Below are positions 17,349 through 26,689 of a stretch of 64,000 nucleotides of DNA, in pieces (the stretch's first letter is position 1; each line of letters starts with the position of its first letter). Made by a program: the position numbers and the translations under genes. Source of the DNA: Ancylobacter sp. TS-1 (GTDB taxonomy: Bacteria; Pseudomonadota; Alphaproteobacteria; Rhizobiales; Xanthobacteraceae). The stretch lies in the NCBI RefSeq assembly GCF_009223885.1, contig NZ_CP045144.1:1798001-1862000 (forward strand), written 5' to 3'. The notes under the pieces were generated by a model. The model was not told where the DNA came from and made no database searches. It was given only the letters and a program-made list of their open reading frames with translations.

Positions 17349-18374
17349 ATGCGCCTGCGTCTTCCGCGCTTGCGTCCCCTCTCGACCCTGGCGGCGCTCG
17401 CCGGGGCCGTGCTCGTCCTTCCCGCCCTGCTCGCGCCGGCGGCCGCCGCCGACAAGGTGACGTTCGGCACCAACTGGGTCGCGCAGGCCGAGCATGGCGG
17501 CTTCTACCAGGCGGTGGCGGACGGCACCTACGCGAAATACGGCCTCAACGTCACCATCCTGCCGGGCGGGCCGCAGGCCAATAACCGGCTGCTGCTGCCG
17601 GTCGGCAAGATCGACTTCTACATGGGCGCCAACATGCTGCAGGCGTTCTCCTCGGTGGTGGAGGGCATCCCGACCGAGATCGTCGCCGCCATGTTCCAGA
17701 AGGACCCGCAGGTCCTGATCGCCCACCCCGACGTGGAGACGTTCGAGCAGCTGAAAACCCGCACGCTGTTCATCTCCAAGGAGGGGCTTGCCAGCTACTA
17801 CCAGTGGCTGGTCGCCGCTTACGGCTTCAGCGAGAAGCAGGTGAAGCCCTACACCTTCAACGCCGCGCCGTTCCTCGTCGACAAGAACAGCGCCATGCAG
17901 GGCTACATCACCTCCGAGCCTTACGCGGTGGAGCAGCAGGGCGGCTTCGTGCCGAAGCTGTTCCTGCTGGCCGATTACGGCTTCGACACCTACGCCACCA
18001 CCATCGAGACCCGCACCGAGCTGGTGAAGCAGAATCCCGATCTGGTGCAGCGCTTCGTCGATGCCTCCATCATCGGCTGGTACAACTACCTCTATGGCGA
18101 CAACACCAAGGCCAATGCCCTGATCAAGCAGGACAACCCCGAGATGACCGACGCCATGATCGCCTTCTCCATCGCCAAGCTGAAGGAGTATGGCATCGTC
18201 GATTCGGGGGACACCAAGACGCTCGGCATCGGCGCCATCACCGATGCGCGGATCAAGAGCTTCTACGACAAGATGGTGCAGGCCAAGGTGCTCAAGCCGG
18301 GCATCGAGATCGCCAAATCCTACACCACCCAGTTCGTGAACAAGGGCGTCGGCAAGGAGCTGGCGCCGAAATAG
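17349..18374 (+). CDS. NMT1/THI5-like ABC transporter substrate-binding protein
   Basis: A 341-residue periplasmic binding protein with a signal peptide (LSTLAALAGAVLVLPALLAPAAAA) and the NMT1/THI5 fold. The start VTFGTNWVAQAEHGGFYQAVADGTYAKYGLNVTI is typical of binding proteins for pyrimidine precursors, riboflavin or taurine-like ligands. GGAG lies 7 nt before the ATG at 17349. The close resemblance to ThiY-type proteins in the first 60 residues makes a pyrimidine-like ligand possible. It is the first gene of a seven-part set reading rightward. Confidence 0.85.
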   Translation: MRLRLPRLRPLSTLAALAGAVLVLPALLAPAAAADKVTFGTNWVAQAEHGGFYQAVADGTYAKYGLNVTILPGGPQANNRLLLPVGKIDFYMGANMLQAFSSVVEGIPTEIVAAMFQKDPQVLIAHPDVETFEQLKTRTLFISKEGLASYYQWLVAAYGFSEKQVKPYTFNAAPFLVDKNSAMQGYITSEPYAVEQQGGFVPKLFLLADYGFDTYATTIETRTELVKQNPDLVQRFVDASIIGWYNYLYGDNTKANALIKQDNPEMTDAMIAFSIAKLKEYGIVDSGDTKTLGIGAITDARIKSFYDKMVQAKVLKPGIEIAKSYTTQFVNKGVGKELAPK

Positions 18375-18389
18375 CGGCGCGACAGGCGC

Positions 18390-19232
18390 ATGGCGATCCG
18401 GCTCACCGCCGGCGCGACACATGAGATGACGTCCGACGTGAACGATCCCGACCCGCAGACCGCGCCGCCGCTTCTCGCCCTCCGGGGCGTCGCCAAGCGT
18501 TTCGCCAATGCCGTCACGGCACTGGACGGCCTCGACATGGAGGTCCGGCAGGGCGAGTTCCTCTCGCTGCTCGGCCCCTCCGGCTGCGGCAAGTCGACCG
18601 CGCTGCGCCTCATCGCCGGCCTGTCCGAGCCGAGCGAGGGCCGCCTCGACTGGCACGGCGAGGAGCAGGCCCTGCGTGCGGCCGGGCGCCACTCCATCGG
18701 CTTCGTCTTCCAGGAGCCGACGCTGATGCCGTGGGCCAGCGTGTTCGGCAACGTCCATCTGCCGCTCAAGCTCGCCGGCATCGGCCGGCGCGAGGCCGAG
18801 CCGGCCATTTCCGAGGCGCTGGAACTGGTCGGCCTGTCCGGCTTTCGCGACGCCTATCCGCGCGAATTGTCCGGCGGCATGAAGATGCGCGTCTCCATCG
18901 CCCGCGCGCTGGTGACGAAGCCGCGCCTGCTGCTGATGGACGAGCCCTTCGCCGCGCTCGACGAGATCACCCGCTTCAAGCTCAACAACGACCTGCTTCA
19001 GGTCTGGCGGCAACTGGGCTGCACCATCGTCTTCGTCACCCATTCGGTGTTCGAGTCGGTCTACCTGTCCTCGCGCATATTGGTGTTCCGCGCCCGGCCG
19101 GGGCGTGTGGTGGCCGAGCTTGCCATCGACCCGAACCAGCCGCGCGACGAGGCCTTCCGCACCTCGCCGGAATATGTCGGCCTGTGCCGCGAGACCTCGC
19201 AGGCGCTGGCCCGGGCGATGGAAGCCCGCTGA
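18390..19232 (+). CDS. ABC transporter ATP-binding protein (SsuB/ThiZ type)
   Basis: A 280-residue ATPase with Walker A GPSGCGKST (62-70), Q-loop FVFQEPTLMPW, signature LSGGM and Walker B LLLMDEPFAALDE. It belongs with nitrate/sulfonate/pyrimidine importers. An ATG at 18426 is an alternative start 12 codons in. It sits 15 nt after the binding-protein gene and powers the same importer. Confidence 0.9.
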   Translation: MAIRLTAGATHEMTSDVNDPDPQTAPPLLALRGVAKRFANAVTALDGLDMEVRQGEFLSLLGPSGCGKSTALRLIAGLSEPSEGRLDWHGEEQALRAAGRHSIGFVFQEPTLMPWASVFGNVHLPLKLAGIGRREAEPAISEALELVGLSGFRDAYPRELSGGMKMRVSIARALVTKPRLLLMDEPFAALDEITRFKLNNDLLQVWRQLGCTIVFVTHSVFESVYLSSRILVFRARPGRVVAELAIDPNQPRDEAFRTSPEYVGLCRETSQALARAMEAR

Positions 19233-19248
19233 GGCGGAGGGGGCGCGC

Positions 19249-20031
19249 ATGGAACATTCCCCCTTCCGCTGGCTGCTGCCGATCGGCGTCCTGGCGCTGC
19301 TGGTCGTCGGCTGGCATCTCGTCGTCACGCTCAACAACCTGCCGCCCTATGTGCTGCCGGCCCCCGGCGCGGTGCTGGAGACGCTGGTGCGCGACCGCGC
19401 GGTGCTGTTCGGCTCCATGCTGGTAACGCTGCAGACCACCGTGATCGCGCTGGCGCTGGCGGTGGCCGGCGGCGTCGGGCTGGCGCTGATCTTCGCCAGC
19501 GCCCGCATCGTCGAATTCTCGCTGTTTCCCATCGCGGTGATCCTTCAGGTGACGCCCGTCATCGCGGTGGCGCCATTGATGCTGATCTACCTCTCCACCG
19601 ACGCCGCCGTGCTGCTCTGCGCGTGGATCGTCGCCTTCTTCCCGGTGCTGTCGAACACCACGCTGGGGCTCAATTCGGTGGACCCGAACCTGCGCGACCT
19701 GTTCCGGCTTTCCGGCGCCTCGCGCTGGCAGACGCTGGCGCTGCTGCGGCTGCCCACCGCCCTGCCCTATTTCCTCGGCGGCCTGCGCATCGCCGGCGGC
19801 CTCGCGCTGATCGGGGCCGTGGTCGGCGAGATCGCCGCCGGTTCGGCGGGACAGGGCTCGGGCCTTGCCTTCCGCATCGTCGAATCCGCCTACCGGCTCA
19901 ACATTCCGCGCCTGTTCGCGGCGCTGCTGCTCATCTCGCTCGCCGGCATCCTCATCTATGCCGCGCTCAGCCTGTTGAGCTGGCTCGCCCTGCGCCGCTG
20001 GCACGAGAGCGAACTCGGCGGCCCGGCATGA
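19249..20031 (+). CDS. ABC transporter permease (SsuC/ThiX type)
   Basis: A 260-residue BPD_transp_1 permease with about six membrane segments. The EAA-like loop is LRDLFRLSGASRWQTLALLRLPTALPYFLGGLRI. GGCGGAGGGGG precedes the ATG at 19249. Its stop overlaps the amidohydrolase start as ATGA, which ties uptake to the first catabolic enzyme. Confidence 0.9.
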   Translation: MEHSPFRWLLPIGVLALLVVGWHLVVTLNNLPPYVLPAPGAVLETLVRDRAVLFGSMLVTLQTTVIALALAVAGGVGLALIFASARIVEFSLFPIAVILQVTPVIAVAPLMLIYLSTDAAVLLCAWIVAFFPVLSNTTLGLNSVDPNLRDLFRLSGASRWQTLALLRLPTALPYFLGGLRIAGGLALIGAVVGEIAAGSAGQGSGLAFRIVESAYRLNIPRLFAALLLISLAGILIYAALSLLSWLALRRWHESELGGPA

Positions 20032-21356
20032 CGACGCAAGGCGCCGCCCCCGACCTCGCCGACCTTCCCGCCGCCTTTGTGCTCGGCAATGCGCGCGCGC
20101 CCGCCTGCCTCCTGCCGGACGCGCCCGGCCCGGCCGACGCCGAGGGGCTGGTGTCGCTCGACATTGCGGTGGCCGGCGGGCGTATCGCCCGCCTCGCCCC
20201 GGCCGGCGCGCTACACGAGGACGGACCGCGCGTCGAGCGGGCGGGTACACTTGTGCTACCCGGCCTCGTCGACATTCACACCCATCTCGACAAGGGCTTC
20301 ATCTGGAATCGCGCGCCGAACCGCGACGGCAGCTTCGAGGGCGCGATGGCGGCGGTCGCCGCCGACAAGCCGAACTGGAGCGAGGAGGACCTGCGCCGCC
20401 GCTTCGATTTCGCGCTGCGCTGCGCCCATGCGCACGGCACCGTCGCCATCCGCACCCATCTCGATTCGGAAGGCGAGCGCGCGGCCGGCGCCTGGAAGGT
20501 GTTCGGCGAGATGCGCGCGGCCTGGCGCGGGCGCGTCGAGTTGCAGGCGGTCGGCCTCATCCCCATCGACAGCGTGCTGGACCCGGCCTCGTTCGACCGG
20601 CTGATCGGTCTCATCCGCGAGCATGGCGGGCTGCTCGGCAGCTACACCTATGTCACGCCGAACCTCGATGCCGGGCTGGAACGTCTGTTCGATGCCGCCG
20701 AGCGGCACGGCCTCGCGCTCGATTTGCATGTCGACGAGCGCGACCGCCACGCCCACGCGCTGAACGACATCGCCGACATCGCCCTGCGCCGGCGCTTCGA
20801 CGGGCCGATCCTCGCCGGCCATTGCTGCGCGCTGGCGCTGAAGGACGAGGCCGAGGCGGACCGCACGCTCGACAAGGTGGCGCAGGCCCGCATCGGCATC
20901 GTCTCGCTGCCCATGTGCAACCTCTATCTCCAGGACCGCCACCCCGGCCGCACCCCGCGCTGGCGCGGCGTGACGCTGCTGCACGAGATGCGCGCGCGCG
21001 GCATTCCCGTCATGGTGGCGAGCGACAATGCACGCGATCCCTTCTACGCCTATGGCGACCTCGATCTCGTCGAGGTCTATCGCGAGGCCACCCGCATCGC
21101 CCATCTCGACCATCCCACCGGCGCCGGGCCAGCGCTCATATCGCGCACCCCGGCGGAATGGATGGGGATCGGGGCCGGCCTCATCGCGCCCGGCCGGCCG
21201 GCGGACCTGTCGCTGTTCTCGGTCCGCAATCTCAACGAGTTCCTCTCCCGCCCGCAGGCCCACCGCATCGTGCTGCGCGCGGGCCGTTCGGTCGAGGTGA
21301 AGCCGCCCTTCTATGCCGAACTCGACGACCTGATGGAGTCTCCCGATGAGCCCTGA
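20028..21356 (+). CDS. Cytosine deaminase-like amidohydrolase
   Basis: A 442-residue metal-dependent hydrolase of the CodA/TrzA-like group. The HxH is H84/H86 (DIHTHLDKG), a further ligand His lies in LDLHVDERDRHAHALND, another is in LAGHCCAL, and the Asp is in VASDNARDPF. The C-terminal TPAEWMGIGAGLIAPGRPADLSLF is the metallo-dependent hydrolase beta-sandwich return. It is translationally coupled to the permease, so its substrate is probably the imported compound or an early product. Cytosine, isoguanine, creatinine or another N-heterocycle is possible. Confidence 0.85.
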   Translation: MTTQGAAPDLADLPAAFVLGNARAPACLLPDAPGPADAEGLVSLDIAVAGGRIARLAPAGALHEDGPRVERAGTLVLPGLVDIHTHLDKGFIWNRAPNRDGSFEGAMAAVAADKPNWSEEDLRRRFDFALRCAHAHGTVAIRTHLDSEGERAAGAWKVFGEMRAAWRGRVELQAVGLIPIDSVLDPASFDRLIGLIREHGGLLGSYTYVTPNLDAGLERLFDAAERHGLALDLHVDERDRHAHALNDIADIALRRRFDGPILAGHCCALALKDEAEADRTLDKVAQARIGIVSLPMCNLYLQDRHPGRTPRWRGVTLLHEMRARGIPVMVASDNARDPFYAYGDLDLVEVYREATRIAHLDHPTGAGPALISRTPAEWMGIGAGLIAPGRPADLSLFSVRNLNEFLSRPQAHRIVLRAGRSVEVKPPFYAELDDLMESPDEP

Positions 21357-22797
21357 GGCGAGGCCCTACGACATTGCCGGGCTGAAGGCGCGGCTCGGCG
21401 GCATCCGCACCGAGGAGAACCCGGCGCTGGTGCGCCAGAAGAGCCGGGATTTCTACTGGTACTCGCCGACCCTGAAGCGCCAGCTCGACGCGGTGAGCGG
21501 CGACATCGTCGCCTTCCCCGCCAGCGAGGAGGGGGTGCTGGCCGTGCTCGCCGCCTGCCACGCGCTGGCCATTCCCGTCACCCCGCGCGGCGCCGGCACC
21601 GGCAATTACGGGCAGGCCATGCCGCTCGACGGCGGGCTGGTGCTCGACCTGTCCGGCCTCGACCGCGTGCGGGAGATCGGCCCCGGCCGCGTGCGGGCGC
21701 AGGCCGGCGCCATCATCGCCGATATCGACGCCGCCTGTGCGGCGAGCGGGCAGGAACTGCGCCTGCACCCCTCCACCTACCGCACCGCCTCCATCGGCGG
21801 CTTCATCGCCGGCGGCTCCGGCGGGGTCGGCTCGATCAGCTGGGGCGGGCTGCGCGACCTCGGCAACATCCTCAGCCTGCGCATCGCCACCATGGAGGCG
21901 TCGCCCCGCATCCTCGAACTGACCGGCGAGGAGGTGCAGACCGTCTCCCACGCCTACGGCACCAACGGCATCATCATTGAAGTCGAGATGCCGCTCGCCC
22001 CCGCCTATGGCTGGATCGACGCCATTATCGGCTTCGAGGACTTCGCGGAGGCCGCCGCCTATGCCAACGCGCTCGGCGAGCAGGACGCCATCCTCAAGAA
22101 GCTCATCTCGGTGATCGCCGCGCCGGTGCCGCAGAGCTATTTCCTGCGTCATCGCAAATATCTGCCGGACGGCCTCCACGTGGTGCTGGTCATGGTGGCG
22201 CCGATCGCCCGCGCCGCCTTCGAGAGCTTCACGCGGCGCTGGAACGCGCGCCCCCTGTTCCGCTCCGATCTGGTGGGGCCGGAGGAGGCGAAGGGCCTGC
22301 CCCCGCTTTATGAGCTCGCCTGGAACCACACCACGCTGCGGGCGCTGCGAGTCGACCCGTCCATCACCTATCTGCAGACGCTCTATCCCTTCCCCGACCA
22401 GCTCGCGCTCGTGGCGCGCATACATGAGCGGCTCGGCGACGAGGTGCCCGCGCACCTCGAATTCGTGCGCTTCGACGGCCGCATCACCTGCTTCGGCCTG
22501 CCGCTCATCCGCTTCACCTCGGAACAGCGGCTGGAGGAGATCGTCACCCTGCACGAGCAGCTCGGCATTCCGGTGTTCAACCCGCACCGCTACACGCTGG
22601 AGGAAGGCGGCATGAAGCAGACCGACGCCGTCCAGCTCGCCTTCAAGCGCGAGGCCGACCCGCAGGGGCTGCTCAATCCCGGCAAGATGATCGCCTGGGA
22701 CCATCCCGATTTCGACTTCGGCGCCGGCCGCACCTATCTCTTCCCGGGGCTGCAACGCCACGCCGCCGCGAGCGACGCCACGGGGAGCGCGGCCTGA
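21346..22797 (+). CDS. FAD-binding oxidoreductase (GlcD/D-lactate dehydrogenase-like)
   Basis: A 483-residue PCMH-type flavoprotein. The FAD loop PRGAGTGNYGQ (80-90) and GSGGVGSISWGGLRDLGN (about 155-172) are clear. The C-terminal half carries FAD-oxidase elements (NPHRYTLEEGG, DPQGLLNPGKMIAW). It overlaps the amidohydrolase by 11 nt. It would oxidise a 2-hydroxyacid or similar pathway intermediate. Confidence 0.85.
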   Translation: MSPEARPYDIAGLKARLGGIRTEENPALVRQKSRDFYWYSPTLKRQLDAVSGDIVAFPASEEGVLAVLAACHALAIPVTPRGAGTGNYGQAMPLDGGLVLDLSGLDRVREIGPGRVRAQAGAIIADIDAACAASGQELRLHPSTYRTASIGGFIAGGSGGVGSISWGGLRDLGNILSLRIATMEASPRILELTGEEVQTVSHAYGTNGIIIEVEMPLAPAYGWIDAIIGFEDFAEAAAYANALGEQDAILKKLISVIAAPVPQSYFLRHRKYLPDGLHVVLVMVAPIARAAFESFTRRWNARPLFRSDLVGPEEAKGLPPLYELAWNHTTLRALRVDPSITYLQTLYPFPDQLALVARIHERLGDEVPAHLEFVRFDGRITCFGLPLIRFTSEQRLEEIVTLHEQLGIPVFNPHRYTLEEGGMKQTDAVQLAFKREADPQGLLNPGKMIAWDHPDFDFGAGRTYLFPGLQRHAAASDATGSAA

Positions 22798-23384
22798 TGC
22801 GGGCGTTGGTCGTCTACTGCCATCCGGTCGAGGAGAGCTTCACCGCCTCCGTGCGCGACGCGGTGATTCGCGGCCTGAACACGGCGGGGCACGAGGTCGA
22901 TCTCATCGACCTCTACGCCGAGAGCTTCGACCCGGCCATGGGCCGGCAGGAGCGGGTCTCCTACCACGAGCCCGGCATCAACGTGCTGCCGGTGGCCGAC
23001 CACCTCGCCCGCGTCAAGCAGGCCGACGCGCTGGTCTTCGTCGCGCCGACCTGGTGGTACGGCCCGCCCGCCATGCTGAAGGGCTGGCTCGACCGCGTGC
23101 TGGTGCCGCACGAGACTTTCGGCATGCCGAAACCCTTCCGCCCGCTGGAACGCCGGCTCACCAACATCCGGCTTCTGGCCGCCGTGAGCACGCTGGGCTC
23201 ACCCTGGTACTGGTGGCTCTGGGTCGGCCAGCCGGGCCGCAGGATCCTGCTCACGGGGGTCGGCGGCATCGTCCATCCCCGCGCGCGCAGGTTGTGGCTT
23301 GCCCTGCACAGCATGGATTCGGCGAGCCTCGCCAAGCGCTCCGCCTTCCTCGCCCGCGTCGAGGCACAGTTCGCCAAAATATAG
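22797..23384 (+). CDS. NAD(P)H-dependent oxidoreductase, flavodoxin-like fold
   Basis: A 195-residue MdaB/KefF-like quinone reductase family protein. The start MRALVVYCHPVEESFTASVRD is the FMN/FAD phosphate-binding loop. FVAPTWWYGPPAMLKGWLDRVL (about 80-102) is the family's signature. A hydrophobic Trp-rich stretch (SPWYWWLWVGQPG) is unusual and may aid membrane contact. The start overlaps the FAD-oxidase stop by one base. It may supply reduced flavin or recycle quinone. Confidence 0.82.
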   Translation: MRALVVYCHPVEESFTASVRDAVIRGLNTAGHEVDLIDLYAESFDPAMGRQERVSYHEPGINVLPVADHLARVKQADALVFVAPTWWYGPPAMLKGWLDRVLVPHETFGMPKPFRPLERRLTNIRLLAAVSTLGSPWYWWLWVGQPGRRILLTGVGGIVHPRARRLWLALHSMDSASLAKRSAFLARVEAQFAKI

Positions 23385-23463
23385 AAACCAGCTTCCATTT
23401 GCAGGCTCTTTGACGAAGTTACCGATTGCGGCCATGTTCGTGTCACGACAACCCGCTTCTATC

Positions 23464-23481
23464 GCAACAAATAGTTGTTGC
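23464..23481. promoter_or_regulatory. Palindrome upstream of the MarR gene
   Basis: GCAACAAATAGTTGTTGC has perfect 7-bp arms (GCAACAA/TTGTTGC) about a 4-bp centre, 28 nt before the marR start. Size and position suit a MarR operator; binding is inferred. Confidence 0.65.
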
Positions 23482-23509
23482 CTTGGCGTGGTGGACCGCG
23501 GGGGCGCCC

Positions 23510-23998
23510 ATGAAGGACGGCTTCGACAAGAAGATCGGCCAGAGACTGCATCACGTCGCGCGTCTTCAGCGCGCGCTGGCGGCGAGGCGTCTGCACGAGA
23601 TCGGCCTGTTTCCCGGACAGGAAACGGTGCTGAAGCTGCTGGCCGAGGCGGACGGGCGCACCATGTCCGAGCTGGCCGCCGCGCTCAAGGTCCGGCCGCC
23701 GACGGCGTCGAAGACGGTGGGCCGGCTCTCCGCTCAGAATCTGCTGGAGCGCCGCGCCTCGGACGGCGACGCCCGGCTGGTGCGGGTGCATCTCACCGAT
23801 GAAGGCCGTGTCAGGGCCGGCGCCATCGACAGCATCTGGGATTCGCTCGAGCAGACCATGACGGCCGGTCTCGACGGCAAGGAGCGCAAGCGCCTGCGCA
23901 AGCTGCTGCGCAAGATCGAGCGCAACCTCTCGACCCAGCTCGGCTCCGTCGCCGAACCCGACGAGGAGGTCGAGACGGCCGAGGACGAGACGCTCTGA
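23510..23998 (+). CDS. MarR family transcriptional regulator
   Basis: A 162-residue winged-helix regulator. The recognition helix region is MSELAAALKVRPPTASKTVGRLSAQNLLERRASDGDARLVRVHLTDEG (about 56-103), with long dimerisation helices on either side and an acidic tail. It follows the putative catabolic operon, with its own palindromic promoter site, so it may control that locus or just itself. The ATG at 23510 is chosen to keep the palindrome upstream. Confidence 0.85.
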   Translation: MKDGFDKKIGQRLHHVARLQRALAARRLHEIGLFPGQETVLKLLAEADGRTMSELAAALKVRPPTASKTVGRLSAQNLLERRASDGDARLVRVHLTDEGRVRAGAIDSIWDSLEQTMTAGLDGKERKRLRKLLRKIERNLSTQLGSVAEPDEEVETAEDETL

Positions 23999-24144
23999 AC
24001 CAGCCGGCAGGGCGCGGATGGCCGCCGCCCCGCCCGGCAGCGCATGCGAGGCGGGGCCCTTACGCGGGGGCTTGAAACGGGCCGGGCTTTGGTGACGAAT
24101 ACCGGCCCGAAATGCGCCCCCGCACCTGCGCCCAGGAGTTCCCC

Positions 24145-25125
24145 ATGTCCCGCCCCGACCTTCTCCAGACCGGCCCGATGATGGGCATGATCGAGGCGCA
24201 GCTGAAGGAGCACTTCACCGTCCACCGGCTGGACGCGCCGGACGCCGAGGCGGTGCTCGCCGAGGTCGGCCCGCGCATCCGCGCGGTGGCCACCGGCGTC
24301 GGCTCCACCGGCGGCGGGGCGCGGCGCGTTACCGACGCGCTGATGGCGCGGCTGCCGGCGCTGGAAATCGTCGCCAATTTCGGCGTCGGCTACGATGCCG
24401 TCGAGGCCGAGGCCGCCGGCCGGCGCGGCGTGGTCGTCACCAACACCCCCGGCGTGCTCGACGACGAGGTGGCCGACCTCACCATCGGCCTGCTGCTCGC
24501 CACCCTGCGCCGCATCCCGCAGGCCGAGCGCCATCTGCGCGCCGGCAAGTGGCCTTCCGGCGGCTTCCCGCTCACCGCGACGCTGCGCGACCGCACCATC
24601 GGCATCGTCGGCATGGGCCGCATCGGCCGCGCCATCGCCCGCCGGCTGGAAGGCTTCGGGCGCCCCATCGCCTATCACAGCCGCCGCCCGGTGGCGGACG
24701 TGCCCTACGCACATTACCCCGACCTGCTCGCGCTCGCCCGCGACGTCGACGCGCTGATCGTCATCGTGCCCGGCGGTCCCGAGACCGACCGCATGATCAA
24801 TGCCGAGGTGCTCGCCGCGCTCGGCCCGACCGGCGTGTTCGTGAATGTGGCGCGCGGCTCGGTGGTCGACGAGCCGGCGCTGATCCGGGCCCTTGAGGAC
24901 GGCACCATCGCCGCCGCCGGCCTCGACGTGTTCGCCGACGAGCCCAACGTGCCGGCGGCGCTGATCGCGCTCGACAATGCGGTGCTGCTGCCCCATGTCG
25001 CCTCGGCCACCCATGTCACCCGCGATGCGATGGGACAGCTTGTCGTCGACAATCTGCTCGCCTGGTTCGACGGCCGCCCGCCGCTGACGCCGGTGCCGGA
25101 AACGCCGATGAAGGGCCGGGGCTGA
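24145..25125 (+). CDS. D-isomer 2-hydroxyacid dehydrogenase
   Basis: A 326-residue NAD(P)-dependent enzyme of the glyoxylate/hydroxypyruvate reductase group. The Rossmann motif is G156-M-G-R-I-G161. The catalytic residues R237 (VNVARGS), E266 (FADEP) and H284 (LLPHVASAT) are all present. An S-R-R after strand 2 (YHSRRPV) suggests NADP preference. AGGAG precedes the ATG at 24145. It could serve the glyoxylate metabolism 25 kb away, but nothing in its immediate setting shows this. Confidence 0.88.
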   Translation: MSRPDLLQTGPMMGMIEAQLKEHFTVHRLDAPDAEAVLAEVGPRIRAVATGVGSTGGGARRVTDALMARLPALEIVANFGVGYDAVEAEAAGRRGVVVTNTPGVLDDEVADLTIGLLLATLRRIPQAERHLRAGKWPSGGFPLTATLRDRTIGIVGMGRIGRAIARRLEGFGRPIAYHSRRPVADVPYAHYPDLLALARDVDALIVIVPGGPETDRMINAEVLAALGPTGVFVNVARGSVVDEPALIRALEDGTIAAAGLDVFADEPNVPAALIALDNAVLLPHVASATHVTRDAMGQLVVDNLLAWFDGRPPLTPVPETPMKGRG

Positions 25126-25134
25126 GGCATTCCG

Positions 25135-25857
25135 ATGCGCGCCCGCCCGCCCCTCGCCCCGCTCGCCGTCCTCGCCGCCGCCCTGCTGCTGGCGGGGCCG
25201 GCGCGCGCGCAGGACGTCGCCGCGGAACCCGCCGTGCCGCTGGCGGACAGCTACCAGCTGACCAATGCCGATGGCGACCGCGTGTGCCCGCTGGTGCTGA
25301 CCAGCCGCCCGCATGCGCGCAAGGGCGCCCCGGCCGGCCAGTTCGACATCACGCTCGACCGGGCCGCCTGCGGCGGCGCCATCCTGTTCAGCGTCGACAT
25401 TGCCAGCTGGGCGCCGGGACCGGGCGAATCGATCTGGCTGCAAGGCCCGGACGGGCGGCTGGTGGCCGAGTTCACCGAGGGCGTGGGCGGCACCTGGGAG
25501 GCGCTGCGCGAGGGCGACGGCGTCTATTTCCTCGTCAATCCGCGCCTCGCCGATCCGGCACTGCGGGCCGCCGATCTGGTCGGCGGCTGGGACGTCGCGC
25601 AGACCGCCGGCCGGCCGCTCTGCCGCATTGAGCTGACCGACACGCCGGCGGGCGGCGACGTGTTCCGGGCCAGCCTCGCGCCGGGCTGCGCCGCCGCCAT
25701 CGTGGCGCTGGCGCCCGACCGCTGGCGGCTCGACGGCTCCGACCTCGTGCTGCTCACCGCGCAGGGCGAGGGCTTCCGCCTGGCCCGCCAGGAAGACGGT
25801 TCCTGGGAGAAGGTGCCGCCCGGCGAGGGCACGCCGCTGCTGCTCTCGCGCCCCTGA
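25135..25857 (+). CDS. Secreted AprI/Inh-domain protein (two repeats)
   Basis: A 240-residue protein with a signal peptide (LAPLAVLAAALLLAGPARAQ). The rest is two AprI/Inh-like beta-barrel repeats. Repeat 1 is about 38-140 (YQLTNADGDRVCPLVL, C at CGGAILFS). Repeat 2 is about 148-238 (GGWDVAQTAGRPLCRIEL, GCAAAIV, RWRLDGSDLVLLTAQGEGF), each with one likely disulfide. Single Inh domains inhibit serralysin-type metalloproteases; the tandem form here may do this or only share the fold. It begins 9 nt after the dehydrogenase stop. Confidence 0.72.
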   Translation: MRARPPLAPLAVLAAALLLAGPARAQDVAAEPAVPLADSYQLTNADGDRVCPLVLTSRPHARKGAPAGQFDITLDRAACGGAILFSVDIASWAPGPGESIWLQGPDGRLVAEFTEGVGGTWEALREGDGVYFLVNPRLADPALRAADLVGGWDVAQTAGRPLCRIELTDTPAGGDVFRASLAPGCAAAIVALAPDRWRLDGSDLVLLTAQGEGFRLARQEDGSWEKVPPGEGTPLLLSRP

Positions 25858-25868
25858 GCCCCGCCGGC

Positions 25869-26672
25869 TCAGATCAGCCGCAGCCCGCGCAAGCTGGCGT
25901 GGCCGTCCTTGCCGACGATGATGTGGTCGTGCACCTCGATGCCGAGCGGCTTGGCCACCTCGATGATGGTCTTGGTCATCTGGATGTCGGCATGCGACGG
26001 CGTGGGGTCGCCGCTCGGGTGGTTGTGGACGAGGATGACCGCGCTGGCCGCCACCTCCAGCGCGCGCTTGACCACCTCGCGCGGATAGACCGGCGTGTGG
26101 TCCACCGTGCCGCGCTGCTGCACCTCGTCGAGGATGAGCTGGTTGCGCTTGTCGAGGAACAGGACGCGGAACTGCTCCTGCTCGGCGAAGGCCATGCTGG
26201 CGCGGCAATGGGCGATCACCGCGCTCCAGGACGAGAGCACCGGGCGCTCGCGCACCTTGCCGCGCGTCACCCGCTCCACCGCCGCGCCGATCAGCTTCAG
26301 CTCGGTGACGATGGCCTCGCCCACCCCCTTCACCTCGCACAGCCGCCCGGGAGGGGCGGCCACCACCTCGGCGAAGGAGCCGAAGCGGTCGATCAGCGCC
26401 TTGGCGAGCGGCTTCACATCGGCGCGGGAGACGGCGCGGAACAGCACGAGTTCGAGCAGTTCGTAATCGGGCAGCGCCTCGCCGCCGGCCTGGCGGAAAC
26501 GCTCGCGCAGCCTTTCGCGATGGCCGACGAAGTGCGGCGCCGGCTCGGCGAGCCCGGGCGGGAGCGGGGACGAGGCGGGAGCGGGGGTTTGGTCGGGCAC
26601 GCCCTCGCCGGGCAGCGCGGCAGCCGGCGCCGTGCCGTCCGCCCCGTTTCGCCCTGCCCTGTTCCGCGCCAT
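25869..26672 (-). CDS. radC: RadC family JAB/MPN domain protein
   Basis: A 267-residue RadC. A Pro/Ala-rich head (1-45) is followed by a helix-hairpin-helix region ([19 protein letters not shown], 111-129). The JAMM metal site is H216-N-H218 with the later Asp ([14 protein letters not shown]). The classic DNA-repair role is doubtful; the family is associated with recombination and mobile DNA. It is convergent with the AprI-like gene and downstream of map on the same strand. Confidence 0.93.
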   Translation of the reverse strand: MARNRAGRNGADGTAPAAALPGEGVPDQTPAPASSPLPPGLAEPAPHFVGHRERLRERFRQAGGEALPDYELLELVLFRAVSRADVKPLAKALIDRFGSFAEVVAAPPGRLCEVKGVGEAIVTELKLIGAAVERVTRGKVRERPVLSSWSAVIAHCRASMAFAEQEQFRVLFLDKRNQLILDEVQQRGTVDHTPVYPREVVKRALEVAASAVILVHNHPSGDPTPSHADIQMTKTIIEVAKPLGIEVHDHIIVGKDGHASLRGLRLI

Positions 26673-26689
26673 GCGGGCTCCCGAATCGT

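Noticed and set aside
17280..19337. A 685-codon minus-strand frame
   Set aside because: It lies opposite the ABC transporter genes, and its Arg/Gly/His-rich text is typical of antisense frames in GC-rich DNA.
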